64,000 bases of DNA from Bacillus sp. T3 (GTDB taxonomy: Bacteria; Bacillota; Bacilli; Bacillales; Cytobacillaceae): assembly GCF_033449965.1 (NCBI RefSeq), contig NZ_CP137761.1:3286001-3350000 (forward strand). Direction: 5' to 3'. Positions 18,849-28,781 of the stretch are shown here, one piece after another. Numbering within the stretch: position 1 is the first letter of the stretch; each line of letters begins with the position of its first letter. The position numbers and the translations under genes were made by a program. Under the pieces are notes generated by a model. The model was not told the DNA's origin. It searched no databases and saw only the letters and a list, made by a program, of their open reading frames with translations.

Positions 18849-19475
18849 TTAATCACTAAAATGCACAAATTCGCCAACAGGCTTTCGATAACCCCGAGGA
18901 CGAATATTATGTGTGGTCATTTTCCCGATTGGAATCATTAAAATTGGCTGATGGTGATCAGGAATCCCATAGATTTCTTTGATTATATCGACATTTTGAA
19001 CATGCATTGGACATGTATCCCAGCCTTTATCCTTTGCTGATAACATGAAGAGCATGGCGGATAAACAAGCGTTTCGAACATTATCTTCTTCTACAAATCT
19101 CGGATTATTTGCAAAAAGGTTATTAATTAACTCAATAGTTCGTTCATATTCATATTTATCTATAATTCCCAACACTTTCATTCCTTCGTATAAGCGGGGA
19201 GCTTCTTTATAACCTTCCTTATCTCCACATACGATAATAGTGGCAGATGCACTGAGGGTTTTGTGCTGTCCATATGATGCTTCTTTAACTTGTGCTTTCT
19301 TTTCTTCAGATGTGACGACATAATAATGTGTTGTTTGAAGATTATAACTAGAAGGATGGCTCTTAACCACCTCAAATATTTCTCTTAATTCCTTTTCTGT
19401 TATTTTTACATCTTTTTGGAAGTTTGTGGCCGAACGTCTAGCTTTTGCTAATTCAATAAAATCCATTTTTTCCAC
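18849..19475 (-). CDS. Nitroreductase family protein
   Basis: A 208-residue flavoprotein of the nitroreductase family, expected to bind FMN and reduce nitro-, quinone- or enal-type compounds with NAD(P)H. Seen: the N-terminal ARRSATNF motif, SHPSSYNLQTTHYYVV, DNVRNACLSAMLFMLSAKDKGWDTCPM and the C-terminal IPIGKM...RGYRKPVGEFV. Length is normal, as for YodC/MhqN-type enzymes. Monocistronic, with a long gap upstream (19476-19860). Substrate unknown. Confidence 0.85.
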   Translation of the reverse strand: MEKMDFIELAKARRSATNFQKDVKITEKELREIFEVVKSHPSSYNLQTTHYYVVTSEEKKAQVKEASYGQHKTLSASATIIVCGDKEGYKEAPRLYEGMKVLGIIDKYEYERTIELINNLFANNPRFVEEDNVRNACLSAMLFMLSAKDKGWDTCPMHVQNVDIIKEIYGIPDHHQPILMIPIGKMTTHNIRPRGYRKPVGEFVHFSD

Positions 19476-19725
19476 ATCTCTTTCTGTTTAGACTTTTATT
19501 TTCCCAGAATACCGTAAAAAACCTCAAAATAAAACATCTCGAAAATGAGATAATAACATGTGACTTCTTTTGTGTAAATAGATTATATTTTATTAACATA
19601 ATTTTTGTTTTAATGTTACTAACTTTAGTGTTTATAAATGAGAATTAGTTACAGAAGTTACTTTTTGGTTTTAACCTTGTTTCTTCTTTGAGGCCTAATC
19701 CATAATAAAGTTTAAAGTCAAAAAA

Positions 19726-19752
19726 ACTAGGAATTTAATTCTTCCTAGTTTT
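19726..19752 (-). terminator. Terminator downstream of the GGDEF-EAL gene
   Basis: AACTAGGAA-TTTAATTC-TTCCTAGTT hairpin, followed on the minus strand by TTTTTTTGAC. It is the only clear element in the 385-base gap 19476-19860. Confidence 0.7.
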
Positions 19753-19860
19753 AATAGTCACCCTAAAAGGTTCTGCATGGTAAAATTCCGAGCCTTCTAT
19801 TTTTAATTTCTTGATATTATACTTTTTAGTTGAGAGTAAACCTCTCCTAACTCAAAATAC

Positions 19861-21609
19861 TTAAGTTTCAGATTTAAACCATTCACCGTTATACAAATTT
19901 CTTTCATATTCATACTCATCCAATGGTTTGCTATAAATATAACCCTGAATCTCATTACAGGATAATTGCCTTAATATATCTAACTGTTCTTTTGTCTCGA
20001 CGCCTTCGGCTACTACAGATTTCTTCAGCCTTTGACAAAGGTTAATAATAGCTGCTGCTATTTGATAATTTTCAACAACGTTATGAATACCATCTATAAG
20101 ACTTTTATCTAACTTAATTGTTTTACATGGAAATTTCCGCAAATAACTTAAAGCTGAATATCCGGTCCCAAAATCGTCTAGTGCTATCGTTATGCCAATA
20201 TTATTAATTTCAGTTAATGTCTTTAAGACTTGTTCTTCTCTATTTATAATTACACTCTCAGTGATCTCAAATTCTAAAAATTTTGGATCAAGCCCCACCT
20301 CAACAAGTATCGAGGAAACCAATTCTACAAAGTTAGGTTTCTGTAATTGTAAAGAGGACAAATTAATAGAAGTTTTTAAAGGTGTTATGTTTTCTCGTTC
20401 CCACGCCTTAATTTGGTTACAAACTCTCCTAATTAGCCATTCACCAATGGGATTAATTAAACCGGTTTCCTCCGCCAATGGAATAAATTGATTCGGTGGT
20501 ATCATTCCCCATTTTGGATGCTGCCATCGTATTAACGCTTCTGCACCAGTAGTTTTATTGGTGATTGGATCAAAGCGTGGTTGATAATATATAACAAATT
20601 CTTCATTATTTATAGCTCTGTTCATATCATTCCTTAATGTAAACTGTTTATTACTATTTACATCCATGGTTGGGGAGAAGAATTGATATTGATTTTTCCC
20701 TTTATTCTTTGCATGGTACATTGCCATTTCTGCATTTTTCAATAATACGCTAAGATTTATCCCTGAATGAGGATATGTACTTACTCCAATACTTACTGAT
20801 AAAAAAAATTCATTATCATTAATTTTGAATGGAGTATTATTAATTAGATTTACCAATTTCTTGGCATTTTTATGAATTTCTGCGAATTTTTTTATATCTT
20901 TAAGCAAAAAAACAAATTCATCTCCACCGAGTCTGCCCAAAAATACGTCTTCATCATAAGCAGCTTTAATCCTTACTGAAACATCTTTTAGTAACTGATC
21001 TCCCATATGGTGCCCTTGGGAATCATTTAAATGTTTAAATTCATCTAAATCTAATAACAATAACGCAAAAATAGATTTATTGTTACTGGCTTTTTCTATT
21101 TCTTGATTTAATTTATTCTCGAAACTCCTACGATCCGGTAACCCAGTCAAGTAATCAAAATAAGTATTTTGATTACTTACTCCTGCTAGTCTCACTTGTT
21201 CTGAAATATCTCTAACGTAAATGACAATTCCATTTATTTGATGATCACTAAAATAATTAGTTCCCTGTACTTCACACCAGATATAAGAATTGTTTTTATG
21301 TTTTAGTCTTAATTCAGTTCGGACTGAAATATTGGGATTTTTCATAATTTCATTAATCAGATTTTGAAAAATATAAAGATGTTCAAAATTAATATATTTG
21401 ACGAGCATAGTACCTATACTCTCTGAAGCTCTATAACCTAAAACCCTTTCTATTGTTGGATTTATGTATTTGATTTGACCATTAGGATCGATAATTGCAA
21501 TTATATCTTTGTTGTTTTGTATCAACAAATTTTCATATTTATTACTATGAATAACGTTCAGTTTTTCTTTAAAAATGTTGTATTGACTAATATGTTGAAA
21601 TTTTTCCAA
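19861..21609 (-). CDS. PAS-GGDEF-EAL cyclic-di-GMP protein
   Basis: A 582-residue soluble protein: a PAS domain (about 25-150) followed by GGDEF (about 150-320, motif LGGDEFVFLL) and EAL (about 335-575). The GGDEF motif is intact, and the substrate loop DLDEFKHLNDSQGH is normal. The EAL domain keeps GAEALIRWQHP, EFEITESV, DDFGTGYSALSYL, KLDKS and VVAEGVET, so phosphodiesterase activity is expected, and cyclase activity cannot be excluded. It lies 110 bases after a response regulator and probably ends the chemosensory operon. Confidence 0.9.
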   Translation of the reverse strand: MEKFQHISQYNIFKEKLNVIHSNKYENLLIQNNKDIIAIIDPNGQIKYINPTIERVLGYRASESIGTMLVKYINFEHLYIFQNLINEIMKNPNISVRTELRLKHKNNSYIWCEVQGTNYFSDHQINGIVIYVRDISEQVRLAGVSNQNTYFDYLTGLPDRRSFENKLNQEIEKASNNKSIFALLLLDLDEFKHLNDSQGHHMGDQLLKDVSVRIKAAYDEDVFLGRLGGDEFVFLLKDIKKFAEIHKNAKKLVNLINNTPFKINDNEFFLSVSIGVSTYPHSGINLSVLLKNAEMAMYHAKNKGKNQYQFFSPTMDVNSNKQFTLRNDMNRAINNEEFVIYYQPRFDPITNKTTGAEALIRWQHPKWGMIPPNQFIPLAEETGLINPIGEWLIRRVCNQIKAWERENITPLKTSINLSSLQLQKPNFVELVSSILVEVGLDPKFLEFEITESVIINREEQVLKTLTEINNIGITIALDDFGTGYSALSYLRKFPCKTIKLDKSLIDGIHNVVENYQIAAAIINLCQRLKKSVVAEGVETKEQLDILRQLSCNEIQGYIYSKPLDEYEYERNLYNGEWFKSET

Positions 21610-21719
21610 AATACCCCTTCCCCAACGTACTCCTTTGATTTATCATGACTAATCATTGTAATTTACAATCAAATACTTAATCTAAATGAAACAATCTAAT
21701 TAACACTAATAAAACCAAC

Positions 21720-22118
21720 TTAGTCAACGATTAGTTCTAACTTCTTCATTACATTCATTAATTTTTCAATATCAACAGGTTTGGCTGCATAAGCTTCACA
21801 ACCAATATCAAATGCTTTGTGTACATATTGTGTATCTGCCAATGCACTTATCATAATGACTTTTGCCTTTTTATCACTTGAAACCTTAGTCTGTTTTTCG
21901 TAATCTCTAATTGCTTTAAGTACCTTAACTCCATCAACTTTGGGCATCATAATATCTAAACAAATGAGGTCATATGGAGAATTTTCCTTCACTGCGATCA
22001 GAAAGGCATCTAGTGCTTCAAGACCGTCTACCACCACATCACATTCTCCATACCCCGAGAAAAACTTTAAAAGAAATTTTCTGCTTACTAGATCATCTTC
22101 GGCAATTAGTATTTTCAT
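21720..22118 (-). CDS. Single-domain response regulator (CheY-like)
   Basis: A 132-residue REC domain without output domain. AEDD near residues 6-9, the phosphoryl-accepting Asp in LICLDIMMPKVDG, Ser in ISALAD and Lys in AAKPVD are all present. The start at 22118 is fixed by AAGGAG 8 bases upstream; an upstream in-frame ATG overlaps the end of the hybrid kinase and is unlikely. It follows the kinase by 13 bases. It may be the diffusible output of the kinase or of CheA. Confidence 0.9.
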   Translation of the reverse strand: MKILIAEDDLVSRKFLLKFFSGYGECDVVVDGLEALDAFLIAVKENSPYDLICLDIMMPKVDGVKVLKAIRDYEKQTKVSSDKKAKVIMISALADTQYVHKAFDIGCEAYAAKPVDIEKLMNVMKKLELIVD

Positions 22119-22131
22119 TGTTATTACTCCT

Positions 22132-25100
22132 TTATAAGTTAATAGCTTTTTCGAGAATCTTAAACTCATCATGGATTTTTAAAGAAAACTGATAGGTTTC
22201 AACTAAATTACCTCTTCTTGATGCCAATTCAGTCTTAAATGCCATAGTTTTAATTTCATCCAAACCGATTAAGTTGGCCAGGACTTTTATTCTATGCGCA
22301 AGATTATCAATTGATTCCATTTCACTTTGTTGTAGTTTAGACATTAGTTCATCTACTAATTTACTTAACTCTTTAAAAGAAGATGGTTGACTTAATCCAA
22401 CAGCCTCCTCAGGTTTCTTATGGAAAAATTCAATTTCACCGTTTTCGTTTAATCTAAAACTGAGATTTTCCTGATCCATTGGCACCTTCATAACTTTTCC
22501 AATGATTTCAAATAATTCTTCTGCATTTATAGGTTTGGACACATACTCATCCATAGAATTATTCATAAAGCGTTCTCGGTCCCCATGTAGGGCATAGGCT
22601 GTAACAGCGATAATTGGAATCCGTTTAGCACTTCCTCCAAATTCCCTAATTCTTTTTGTTGCTTCGAGTCCATCCATATCAGGCATTTGAATATCCATAA
22701 GCACAAGATCAAAGTTGCCATTTTTAAACATTTCTACTGCTTCAATACCGTTATTCGCAACCTGAACGGAATGTCCTCGATTTTCAAGTATTTTTTTAAT
22801 AACTTTTTGGTTTACTTTATCATCTTCTGCGAGAAGAATTGAATATGAAATCCCGTTTTCTTTCGGGGGTTCTATGCTGATATTATCATCTTCGACCCTT
22901 TCACCTTTATCAAAGGTAATAATAAAAGAGAATGTACTTCCAACTCCTACGCTACTCTCAACGAATATTTCAGCATTCATCATCTCAATTAATTGCTTTG
23001 AAATAACAAGCCCAAGCCCTGTACCACCTACTTTTCTGGTAAAAGATCCGTCAACTTGACTGAAGCTTTTAAACAATTTACCCATATCTTCTTTCGCAAT
23101 CCCTATCCCTGTATCAATAATTGAAAACTTCAACGTTACATCCTTCGCTGTTTCGGCTATTTTCCTTATAATTAAGCTGACTTCACCCTGATCAGTAAAC
23201 TTAACTGCATTACTAAGTAAGTTATTTATTACTTGCTTAATCCGATTTGGATCACCTTTTATATTTTCTGGGATTGCTGAAGATAACGAATAGTTTAATT
23301 CTATGTTTTTCTCTGCAGTGCTTCGTGAGTGCAGCTTAACCGTTTCTTCAACTAGTTGATGAATATTGAAATTTATTTTTTCAATCGTAAGCTTCCTAGC
23401 TTCCATCTTAGAAAAATCAAGAATGTCGTTAATAATCTGTAGCAATGAGTTCGCACAGGTTTTTGCTGTAAGTAAATTGTCCTTTTGTTCAAAGGATAAA
23501 TTACTTAACAATGTCAAATCAATCATACCCAGCATACCGTTTAAAGGTGTTCTTATTTCGTGACTCATATTGGCCAAAAATTCACTTTTCGCATGATTAG
23601 CTCGTTCCGCCTCAAGTTTTGCCTTTTCTAATTTTATTTCAGCGAACTTACGTTCAGTAATGTCAAATAACATAACAACAAAGTAATCTTTTTCAGGACT
23701 ATAAACCACAGCAGAGTACCATTCATTATTTTGTTGGGAAAAAATTTCGAATTCCTTCTTCCTTCCTGGATTTGACGCAATTTCCCATAATATTTTTTCA
23801 TGTGGTTCTGTGTGGTTAATCCCAATTTCCTTTAATTGAGAATTTCTCATTCCTTTCAATTGATTTAATTTTATTATTTTTTCAAAAGAATCATTTACAT
23901 CTAAAAATTCAAAGTCCACTGGTTGTTCCTTATGATCAAAGTTAACCTTACAGAAAGCAAAACCACCATTCATGTTCATGAATAATGAATGGTACTTTTT
24001 TTCACTTTGATAAAGCTTGGTATACGAATTTTTTTCCTTCGTTATATCCTTAATAATAAACGCTATGTGTCCAGAGGAAGGTGAAAAAACCGATATAGAA
24101 AGCCATTTTTGTAAATCATCAGAAAAATAATTTTTAATTTGTAGACTCTTAAATTGTCCTTTTTTTATATATGCATTCCTAATCAAACTTATTAATTTAT
24201 GATGGGCTTTAGGGAAATGTTGTGATAATTTATTATCAACACTATTAACAATTCTCTGATAAGATAAGTTAGCTTCTACATAAGTAAAATCAATTGGAAG
24301 TCCTTCTTCATCCCAAACCGTTTTATATAATGCAAAGCCATCTTTCATGTTTAAAAACAATGATTGATATCTTTGTTTATTTTCTGTAATTTCCTTTTCC
24401 ACTTTATTTCGTTCTGTCACATCTCGAACCATCTCTAACAAGACTTTCTTTTCATTGTGAATAAAAACACGACTAATTACTTCGATATCAATTAACTCAT
24501 TATTCTTATTCCTGCACCTGAGTTCCACCTTTGATTCTCCGTGTTTTAATTGTTCATCTCTTTTTCTAATAAGTTTTTCCTTTTTATCCCCATCTTCAAT
24601 AAAAAGAAATGGACTTGAATAAGGAAGTTCATCTCTCTTATATCCGAAAATAGTGCATGCACGTTCATTTACTTCAATTAAATTTCCTTTATCATTATGT
24701 TCAGTAACTTCCACTACAAAGAGCCCATTAGAGGTGTTTTGGAAGATTAACCGAAACTTTTCTTCGCTATCTATTAAAGCCTTTTCAGCTTTTTTTCTAG
24801 TAGAAATGTCTCTTATAAAACTAACTATTACCCTTTTATCACCAAAATTTGCTCCTTGTGAGCTAATTTCAACGGGAAAAGCACCACCATCTTTGCGTAG
24901 GTGGATCGTTTCAGTATACAAGCCTTTATCTAAAGCTTGTTGTAAGTGTGAATCAGTAAGTGACGGTTCTTTTCTTAAACTTTTAACATTCATAGAAGTT
25001 AATTCTTTATGACTATAACCATAAACATTCAATGCAGCAGCGTTTGCATCAATTATCCTTCCGTCAACATCAACAAAAAGAATAATATCATTTGAACGTT

Positions 25101-26346
25101 CTGATAAAATCTGATATCTTTCAGATCGTTCTTCTGCATATTTCCGTTCTGTAATATCTGTAGCCATACTCATATAACCGTCAAAATTTTTTTCATAGAA
25201 GTAAGGTCTTATTTCAATATGAATCCAGCGTAATTCTCGTTTATAATTTATGACCCTAATATCAAATTCATGAGGTTTTTGATTGGTGATGGAAATGTCG
25301 TGAATTTCTTTCAACTTAACCTGATCTTCAGGATGAACATAATTCATCCAATCATTTAATAAATCATTCTCTTGAGACTTTCCAAAATATTCAAACCATT
25401 TTTTATCTATGTAGACCAATTCCCCATGAATATTTGTTTTCCAAATCATGTAAGGAAATGTTTCTAACATCGTTAAATATTGGTCTCTTGCCTTCAGAAT
25501 CTCTTCTTCTCTGTTCTTATTATTAGTTATATCTAGTAAAACAATTACGGCATGGTTTTTCCCATTAACCATCATTGGTGTCGTGCTTGCTTTAAACCAA
25601 ATTACTTTTGATTTCTTACCCCGAACAAGTACCTTTGGAAAAACTAAGTTTTTTGTGGATACTCCATTCAAAACTGCCATTTCAATTGCAGTTTTAATAT
25701 AGCACCCCTGACAATTTTGTCCATAACCACATCCTCTTTCATTTTCAAGTGAACCACTGCATCCAATTCCATTGCCTATAAGTTGATCAATAATAGGCTC
25801 GTTTTCACTGTCTATATACCTGAGGGCATTCTCATTTATTTTTTTTATTGTATTATTTTCATCCACTACGATTACCCCAATTGGGGCGGTATTAAATATA
25901 TTTTCAAAGTTATCCCTTTCATTTTTGATTGATATTTCCATTTTTTTAATTTTGCTAATATCCCGAAAAACAAGCACTACTCCTGTTACAGACTGATCTA
26001 AGTTTTTAATCGGTGAAGCATTTGCTGAGACATATTTTTCATCAAGATTTTTTGAGATCAGGACTGTATTTTCTTTGAGGCCAGTTGACTCCTTCTGTTC
26101 AATGACCCTTTGTACTATGTCTTCACAAATTTCTCTTGTTTCATAGTCTATAATGGAAAATAAAACTCTATAGTCAACTCCAATTGCCTCCTCAACTGCC
26201 CAACCTGTAATTTCAGTTGCCCTTTGGTTTAGGAATACAACTTTTCCATATAAATCAGTTGCAATAACTCCGTCACCAATACAATCAAGTGTTGCTTCAA
26301 AAAAAGAAGCTTTAGAATATACACTATTGTTAATTGATATCATCAA
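22132..26346 (-). CDS. Hybrid histidine kinase with seven PAS domains, REC and HPt-like end
   Basis: A 1404-residue soluble sensor. Seven consecutive PAS/PAC units fill about residues 10-905, each ending in a DITE/DISK-type motif. PAS2 carries a cysteine cluster GCGYGQNCQGC. Then come HisKA (SHEIRTPLNGMLGM, phospho-His), HATPase (GIGIAKED, GGTGLGLVISKQL), a REC domain (LVLMDIQMPDMDG) and a C-terminal helical domain with LAHRIKVLANLIG resembling an HPt. No membrane segment, so it senses in the cytoplasm. It sits 11 bases after cheD and 13 before the response regulator, inside a chemosensory operon, an unusual place for such a kinase. Confidence 0.92.
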   Translation of the reverse strand: MMISINNSVYSKASFFEATLDCIGDGVIATDLYGKVVFLNQRATEITGWAVEEAIGVDYRVLFSIIDYETREICEDIVQRVIEQKESTGLKENTVLISKNLDEKYVSANASPIKNLDQSVTGVVLVFRDISKIKKMEISIKNERDNFENIFNTAPIGVIVVDENNTIKKINENALRYIDSENEPIIDQLIGNGIGCSGSLENERGCGYGQNCQGCYIKTAIEMAVLNGVSTKNLVFPKVLVRGKKSKVIWFKASTTPMMVNGKNHAVIVLLDITNNKNREEEILKARDQYLTMLETFPYMIWKTNIHGELVYIDKKWFEYFGKSQENDLLNDWMNYVHPEDQVKLKEIHDISITNQKPHEFDIRVINYKRELRWIHIEIRPYFYEKNFDGYMSMATDITERKYAEERSERYQILSERSNDIILFVDVDGRIIDANAAALNVYGYSHKELTSMNVKSLRKEPSLTDSHLQQALDKGLYTETIHLRKDGGAFPVEISSQGANFGDKRVIVSFIRDISTRKKAEKALIDSEEKFRLIFQNTSNGLFVVEVTEHNDKGNLIEVNERACTIFGYKRDELPYSSPFLFIEDGDKKEKLIRKRDEQLKHGESKVELRCRNKNNELIDIEVISRVFIHNEKKVLLEMVRDVTERNKVEKEITENKQRYQSLFLNMKDGFALYKTVWDEEGLPIDFTYVEANLSYQRIVNSVDNKLSQHFPKAHHKLISLIRNAYIKKGQFKSLQIKNYFSDDLQKWLSISVFSPSSGHIAFIIKDITKEKNSYTKLYQSEKKYHSLFMNMNGGFAFCKVNFDHKEQPVDFEFLDVNDSFEKIIKLNQLKGMRNSQLKEIGINHTEPHEKILWEIASNPGRKKEFEIFSQQNNEWYSAVVYSPEKDYFVVMLFDITERKFAEIKLEKAKLEAERANHAKSEFLANMSHEIRTPLNGMLGMIDLTLLSNLSFEQKDNLLTAKTCANSLLQIINDILDFSKMEARKLTIEKINFNIHQLVEETVKLHSRSTAEKNIELNYSLSSAIPENIKGDPNRIKQVINNLLSNAVKFTDQGEVSLIIRKIAETAKDVTLKFSIIDTGIGIAKEDMGKLFKSFSQVDGSFTRKVGGTGLGLVISKQLIEMMNAEIFVESSVGVGSTFSFIITFDKGERVEDDNISIEPPKENGISYSILLAEDDKVNQKVIKKILENRGHSVQVANNGIEAVEMFKNGNFDLVLMDIQMPDMDGLEATKRIREFGGSAKRIPIIAVTAYALHGDRERFMNNSMDEYVSKPINAEELFEIIGKVMKVPMDQENLSFRLNENGEIEFFHKKPEEAVGLSQPSSFKELSKLVDELMSKLQQSEMESIDNLAHRIKVLANLIGLDEIKTMAFKTELASRRGNLVETYQFSLKIHDEFKILEKAINL

Positions 26347-26357
26347 CTGATCTCCTT

Positions 26358-26827
26358 TTAGAACCTTATCGGTTGTTTAATTACTTTCACATTTCCTGAC
26401 AAAATATCCATTTCTATCGTTCTACTCGAATATCCACCAATTTCTGTACTTACAGGTTTAATATTTAATATTTTTAACATCTTTAAAACCTCTTCAGCAT
26501 TTCTCTTTCCAATCTGAAAAGAATCCTTCTCTCGGATTGAGTTCGCCCCTCCAAATAAACTCACTTCTAACTCAGAAATTGAACACTTGTACTCAGTACA
26601 AATTTTATTTATTAGGAATGGAACACCTGTTAAAGCATAATAACCCGGCTTTTCGCTCGCATTCTGCAAATCCATTGTTCTTGGAAGGACAATATGCCCC
26701 ATCCCCCTACTTTCCTTCGACTAGAATACACGGTAATTCCAATACAAGATCCTAATGCGTAAGTTTTGAGAATATCATCCTTGTTACTTGAAATAACAAC
26801 ATCGCCCAAACCGATCACTTTTTCCAT
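26358..26827 (-). CDS. cheD: Chemoreceptor glutamine deamidase CheD (one homopolymer frame break)
   Basis: About 156 residues after repair. CheD deamidates glutamines of methyl-accepting proteins. The catalytic Cys is in YALGSCIGI and the His in GGMGHIVLP. The frame breaks near 26697-26702, where one G is missing (plus-strand C run), after which MGHIVLPRTMDL continues. This is a homopolymer-type loss. The start is ATG at 26827 with AGGTG upstream; the upstream GTG at 26836 abuts the cheB stop. Later family motif LFGGANSI is intact. Confidence 0.88.
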
Positions 26828-26836
26828 TTTTAACAC

Positions 26837-27883
26837 CTACTGATTTAAACTTTGTAAAATTAGCCCTGGAATATTTGCTAAAGAACCTTGTGTACTAACC
26901 GCACCAATATTAAAGGCAACTTTCGGCATTCCGTAGACAACAGAGGACGTTTCATTTTGACCGATTGTAAATGCGCCTTTTCGTTTCATAGCAAGAAGCC
27001 CCTTTGCACCGTCATATCCCATTCCCGTTAAAATAACTCCGATTGCTTGGTGACCAACTTCTTTAGCTACTGACTCAAATAGTACATCCACAGACGGACA
27101 ATGCCCACTTACCTTCTCTCCGACAAAACATCTTACTTTATAAACATCTCCTACCTTAACAATTTTCATATGCTGATCACCAGGTGCAATAAGTACCGTC
27201 CCTGGTTCAACTATATCTCCAGTGGCAGCCTCTTTCACTTGGAAAGCAGTTTGTTGATTTAGACGATTTGCAAACATGCTTGAGAAAGTCGGAGGAATAT
27301 GTTGAACAACGACAATTCCTGGAACATTATTGGGTAAACTTTTCAGGATACTAAATAATGCCTCTGTTCCTCCAGTTGAGGATCCCATGGCTATAATTTT
27401 ATCTCTATTTGTTGGTACCGCTCGTTTCCTACTTGCTGAAGGAAATGTATAGTTTGTCCCGATTACTTTCGCTTTTGAAGCAATTTTAATTTTGGCTATA
27501 AGTTCATTTAAAAAGCTTTCGATGCCTTTCAGGCGTTGGACATCAGGTTTCGTTACAAATTCGACTGCACCAGCATTTATAGACTCTAGTACTGCCTCAC
27601 TTATAGAGCTCACCACAACAACTGGTATAGGATACTGTGGGAGTAATTTTCTTATAAACTCAATTCCATTCATCTTAGGCATTTCAATATCACATATTAT
27701 TACATCAGGGTGGAATTCTAGAATTTTATCTCTTGCTTCATATGGATCTTTTGCCGTAGCTACTACATCAATATTGGGGTTTGAGGAGATGCCCCTTGAT
27801 ATAATCTCTCGAAAAACTAGGCTATCATCAACCACTAACACCCTTATTATTTTTGTTACCAAAATAATCAACTCTTTTTTCAA
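26837..27883 (-). CDS. cheB: Chemotaxis methylesterase/response regulator CheB
   Basis: A 348-residue CheB: REC domain (VLVVDDS, phospho-Asp in VIICDIEMPKMNG) and methylesterase domain with the catalytic Ser in GSSTGGTEAL, His in VVQHIPPTFS and Asp in GMGYDGAKG. It removes methyl groups from the MCP encoded in the same operon. The annotated TTG start gives MKKELIILVTK before the REC domain; a start a few codons later is possible. It starts 19 bases after the cheR stop. Confidence 0.93.
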   Translation of the reverse strand: MKKELIILVTKIIRVLVVDDSLVFREIISRGISSNPNIDVVATAKDPYEARDKILEFHPDVIICDIEMPKMNGIEFIRKLLPQYPIPVVVVSSISEAVLESINAGAVEFVTKPDVQRLKGIESFLNELIAKIKIASKAKVIGTNYTFPSASRKRAVPTNRDKIIAMGSSTGGTEALFSILKSLPNNVPGIVVVQHIPPTFSSMFANRLNQQTAFQVKEAATGDIVEPGTVLIAPGDQHMKIVKVGDVYKVRCFVGEKVSGHCPSVDVLFESVAKEVGHQAIGVILTGMGYDGAKGLLAMKRKGAFTIGQNETSSVVYGMPKVAFNIGAVSTQGSLANIPGLILQSLNQ

Positions 27884-27902
27884 AGTCTTCTGGGAAATTT
27901 AG

Positions 27903-28721
27903 TCAGGATTCTCTCCTGTACACAGCAGGCATAACATATTTAAACTTAGTGGAATCGCGATTTAATGATTCAGAATGACCAATAAATAAATAGCCACCGG
28001 GCTCTAAATATTCATAGAATCTGTTTACTAAATCATTTTTTGCATGAGTATCAAAATAAATCATAACGTTTCGACAAAAAATCACATGAAATTTCTTTTT
28101 AAAAGGGAAAGTTGAATCCACTAGATTAAACTTCCTGAAAATAATTTCATTTTGAATTTTATGAATTAATTGTTGCGTCTCTCCATTAAGCTTCTTAAAA
28201 TAATTCAATTTCCACATTGTTGGGATTGCCGCAATTTGTTCATTTGAATATGTACCTGTTTTCGCTATTTGGAGGACTCTCTCGGAAATATCTGTTGCCA
28301 GTATTTTTGTGTCCCACCAAACCTTTTCCTCACCAAAAAAATCATTTATAATCATTGAAAGAGTATATGGTTCCTCACCTGTTGAACAACCTGCACTCCA
28401 AACTCGTAAATCTTTATCTGTAATCGTCGCTTTTAAATAAGGAAGGACTTGATCCCGAAAAAAATGAAAGTGATCAACTTCTCTCATAAAAAATGTGTGA
28501 TTCGTCGTGATTTTGTTCATGAGGATTGTACTGGCTTTTTTCGTTTTATCATTAACTAAATATTCGAAGTACTCTGTGAAACTTTTGAAGTTTTGATCAG
28601 CCAACACATGTTGAAGGCGACCAGCTACAAGGGTCTTCTTTTCATTTTTTAAATAAATTCCATAATGTTTTTGGATATACTCAGCAAGTTGTTTAAACTC
28701 TTGATCAGATATTACAGCCAC
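27903..28721 (-). CDS. cheR: Chemotaxis methyltransferase CheR
   Basis: A 272-residue SAM-dependent methyltransferase acting on MCP glutamates. Seen: N-terminal helical domain, VWSAGCSTGEEPYTLSM (SAM site), ILATDIS, HVIFCRNVMIYFD and GGYLFIGHSES. Normal length. It follows the MCP after a 60-base gap containing a hairpin. Confidence 0.94.
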   Translation of the reverse strand: MAVISDQEFKQLAEYIQKHYGIYLKNEKKTLVAGRLQHVLADQNFKSFTEYFEYLVNDKTKKASTILMNKITTNHTFFMREVDHFHFFRDQVLPYLKATITDKDLRVWSAGCSTGEEPYTLSMIINDFFGEEKVWWDTKILATDISERVLQIAKTGTYSNEQIAAIPTMWKLNYFKKLNGETQQLIHKIQNEIIFRKFNLVDSTFPFKKKFHVIFCRNVMIYFDTHAKNDLVNRFYEYLEPGGYLFIGHSESLNRDSTKFKYVMPAVYRRES

Positions 28722-28742
28722 AATGACACCTCTATACTAAGG

Positions 28743-28766
28743 AGAGAGTATCCACGGATACTCTCT
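28743..28766 (-). terminator. Intra-operon hairpin between MCP and cheR
   Basis: AGAGAGTATCC-AC-GGATACTCTCT, an 11-bp perfect stem without a strong T run. It may attenuate or stabilise mRNA between the abundant receptor and the enzyme genes. Confidence 0.5.
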
Positions 28767-28781
28767 GAACTATTTATTATA

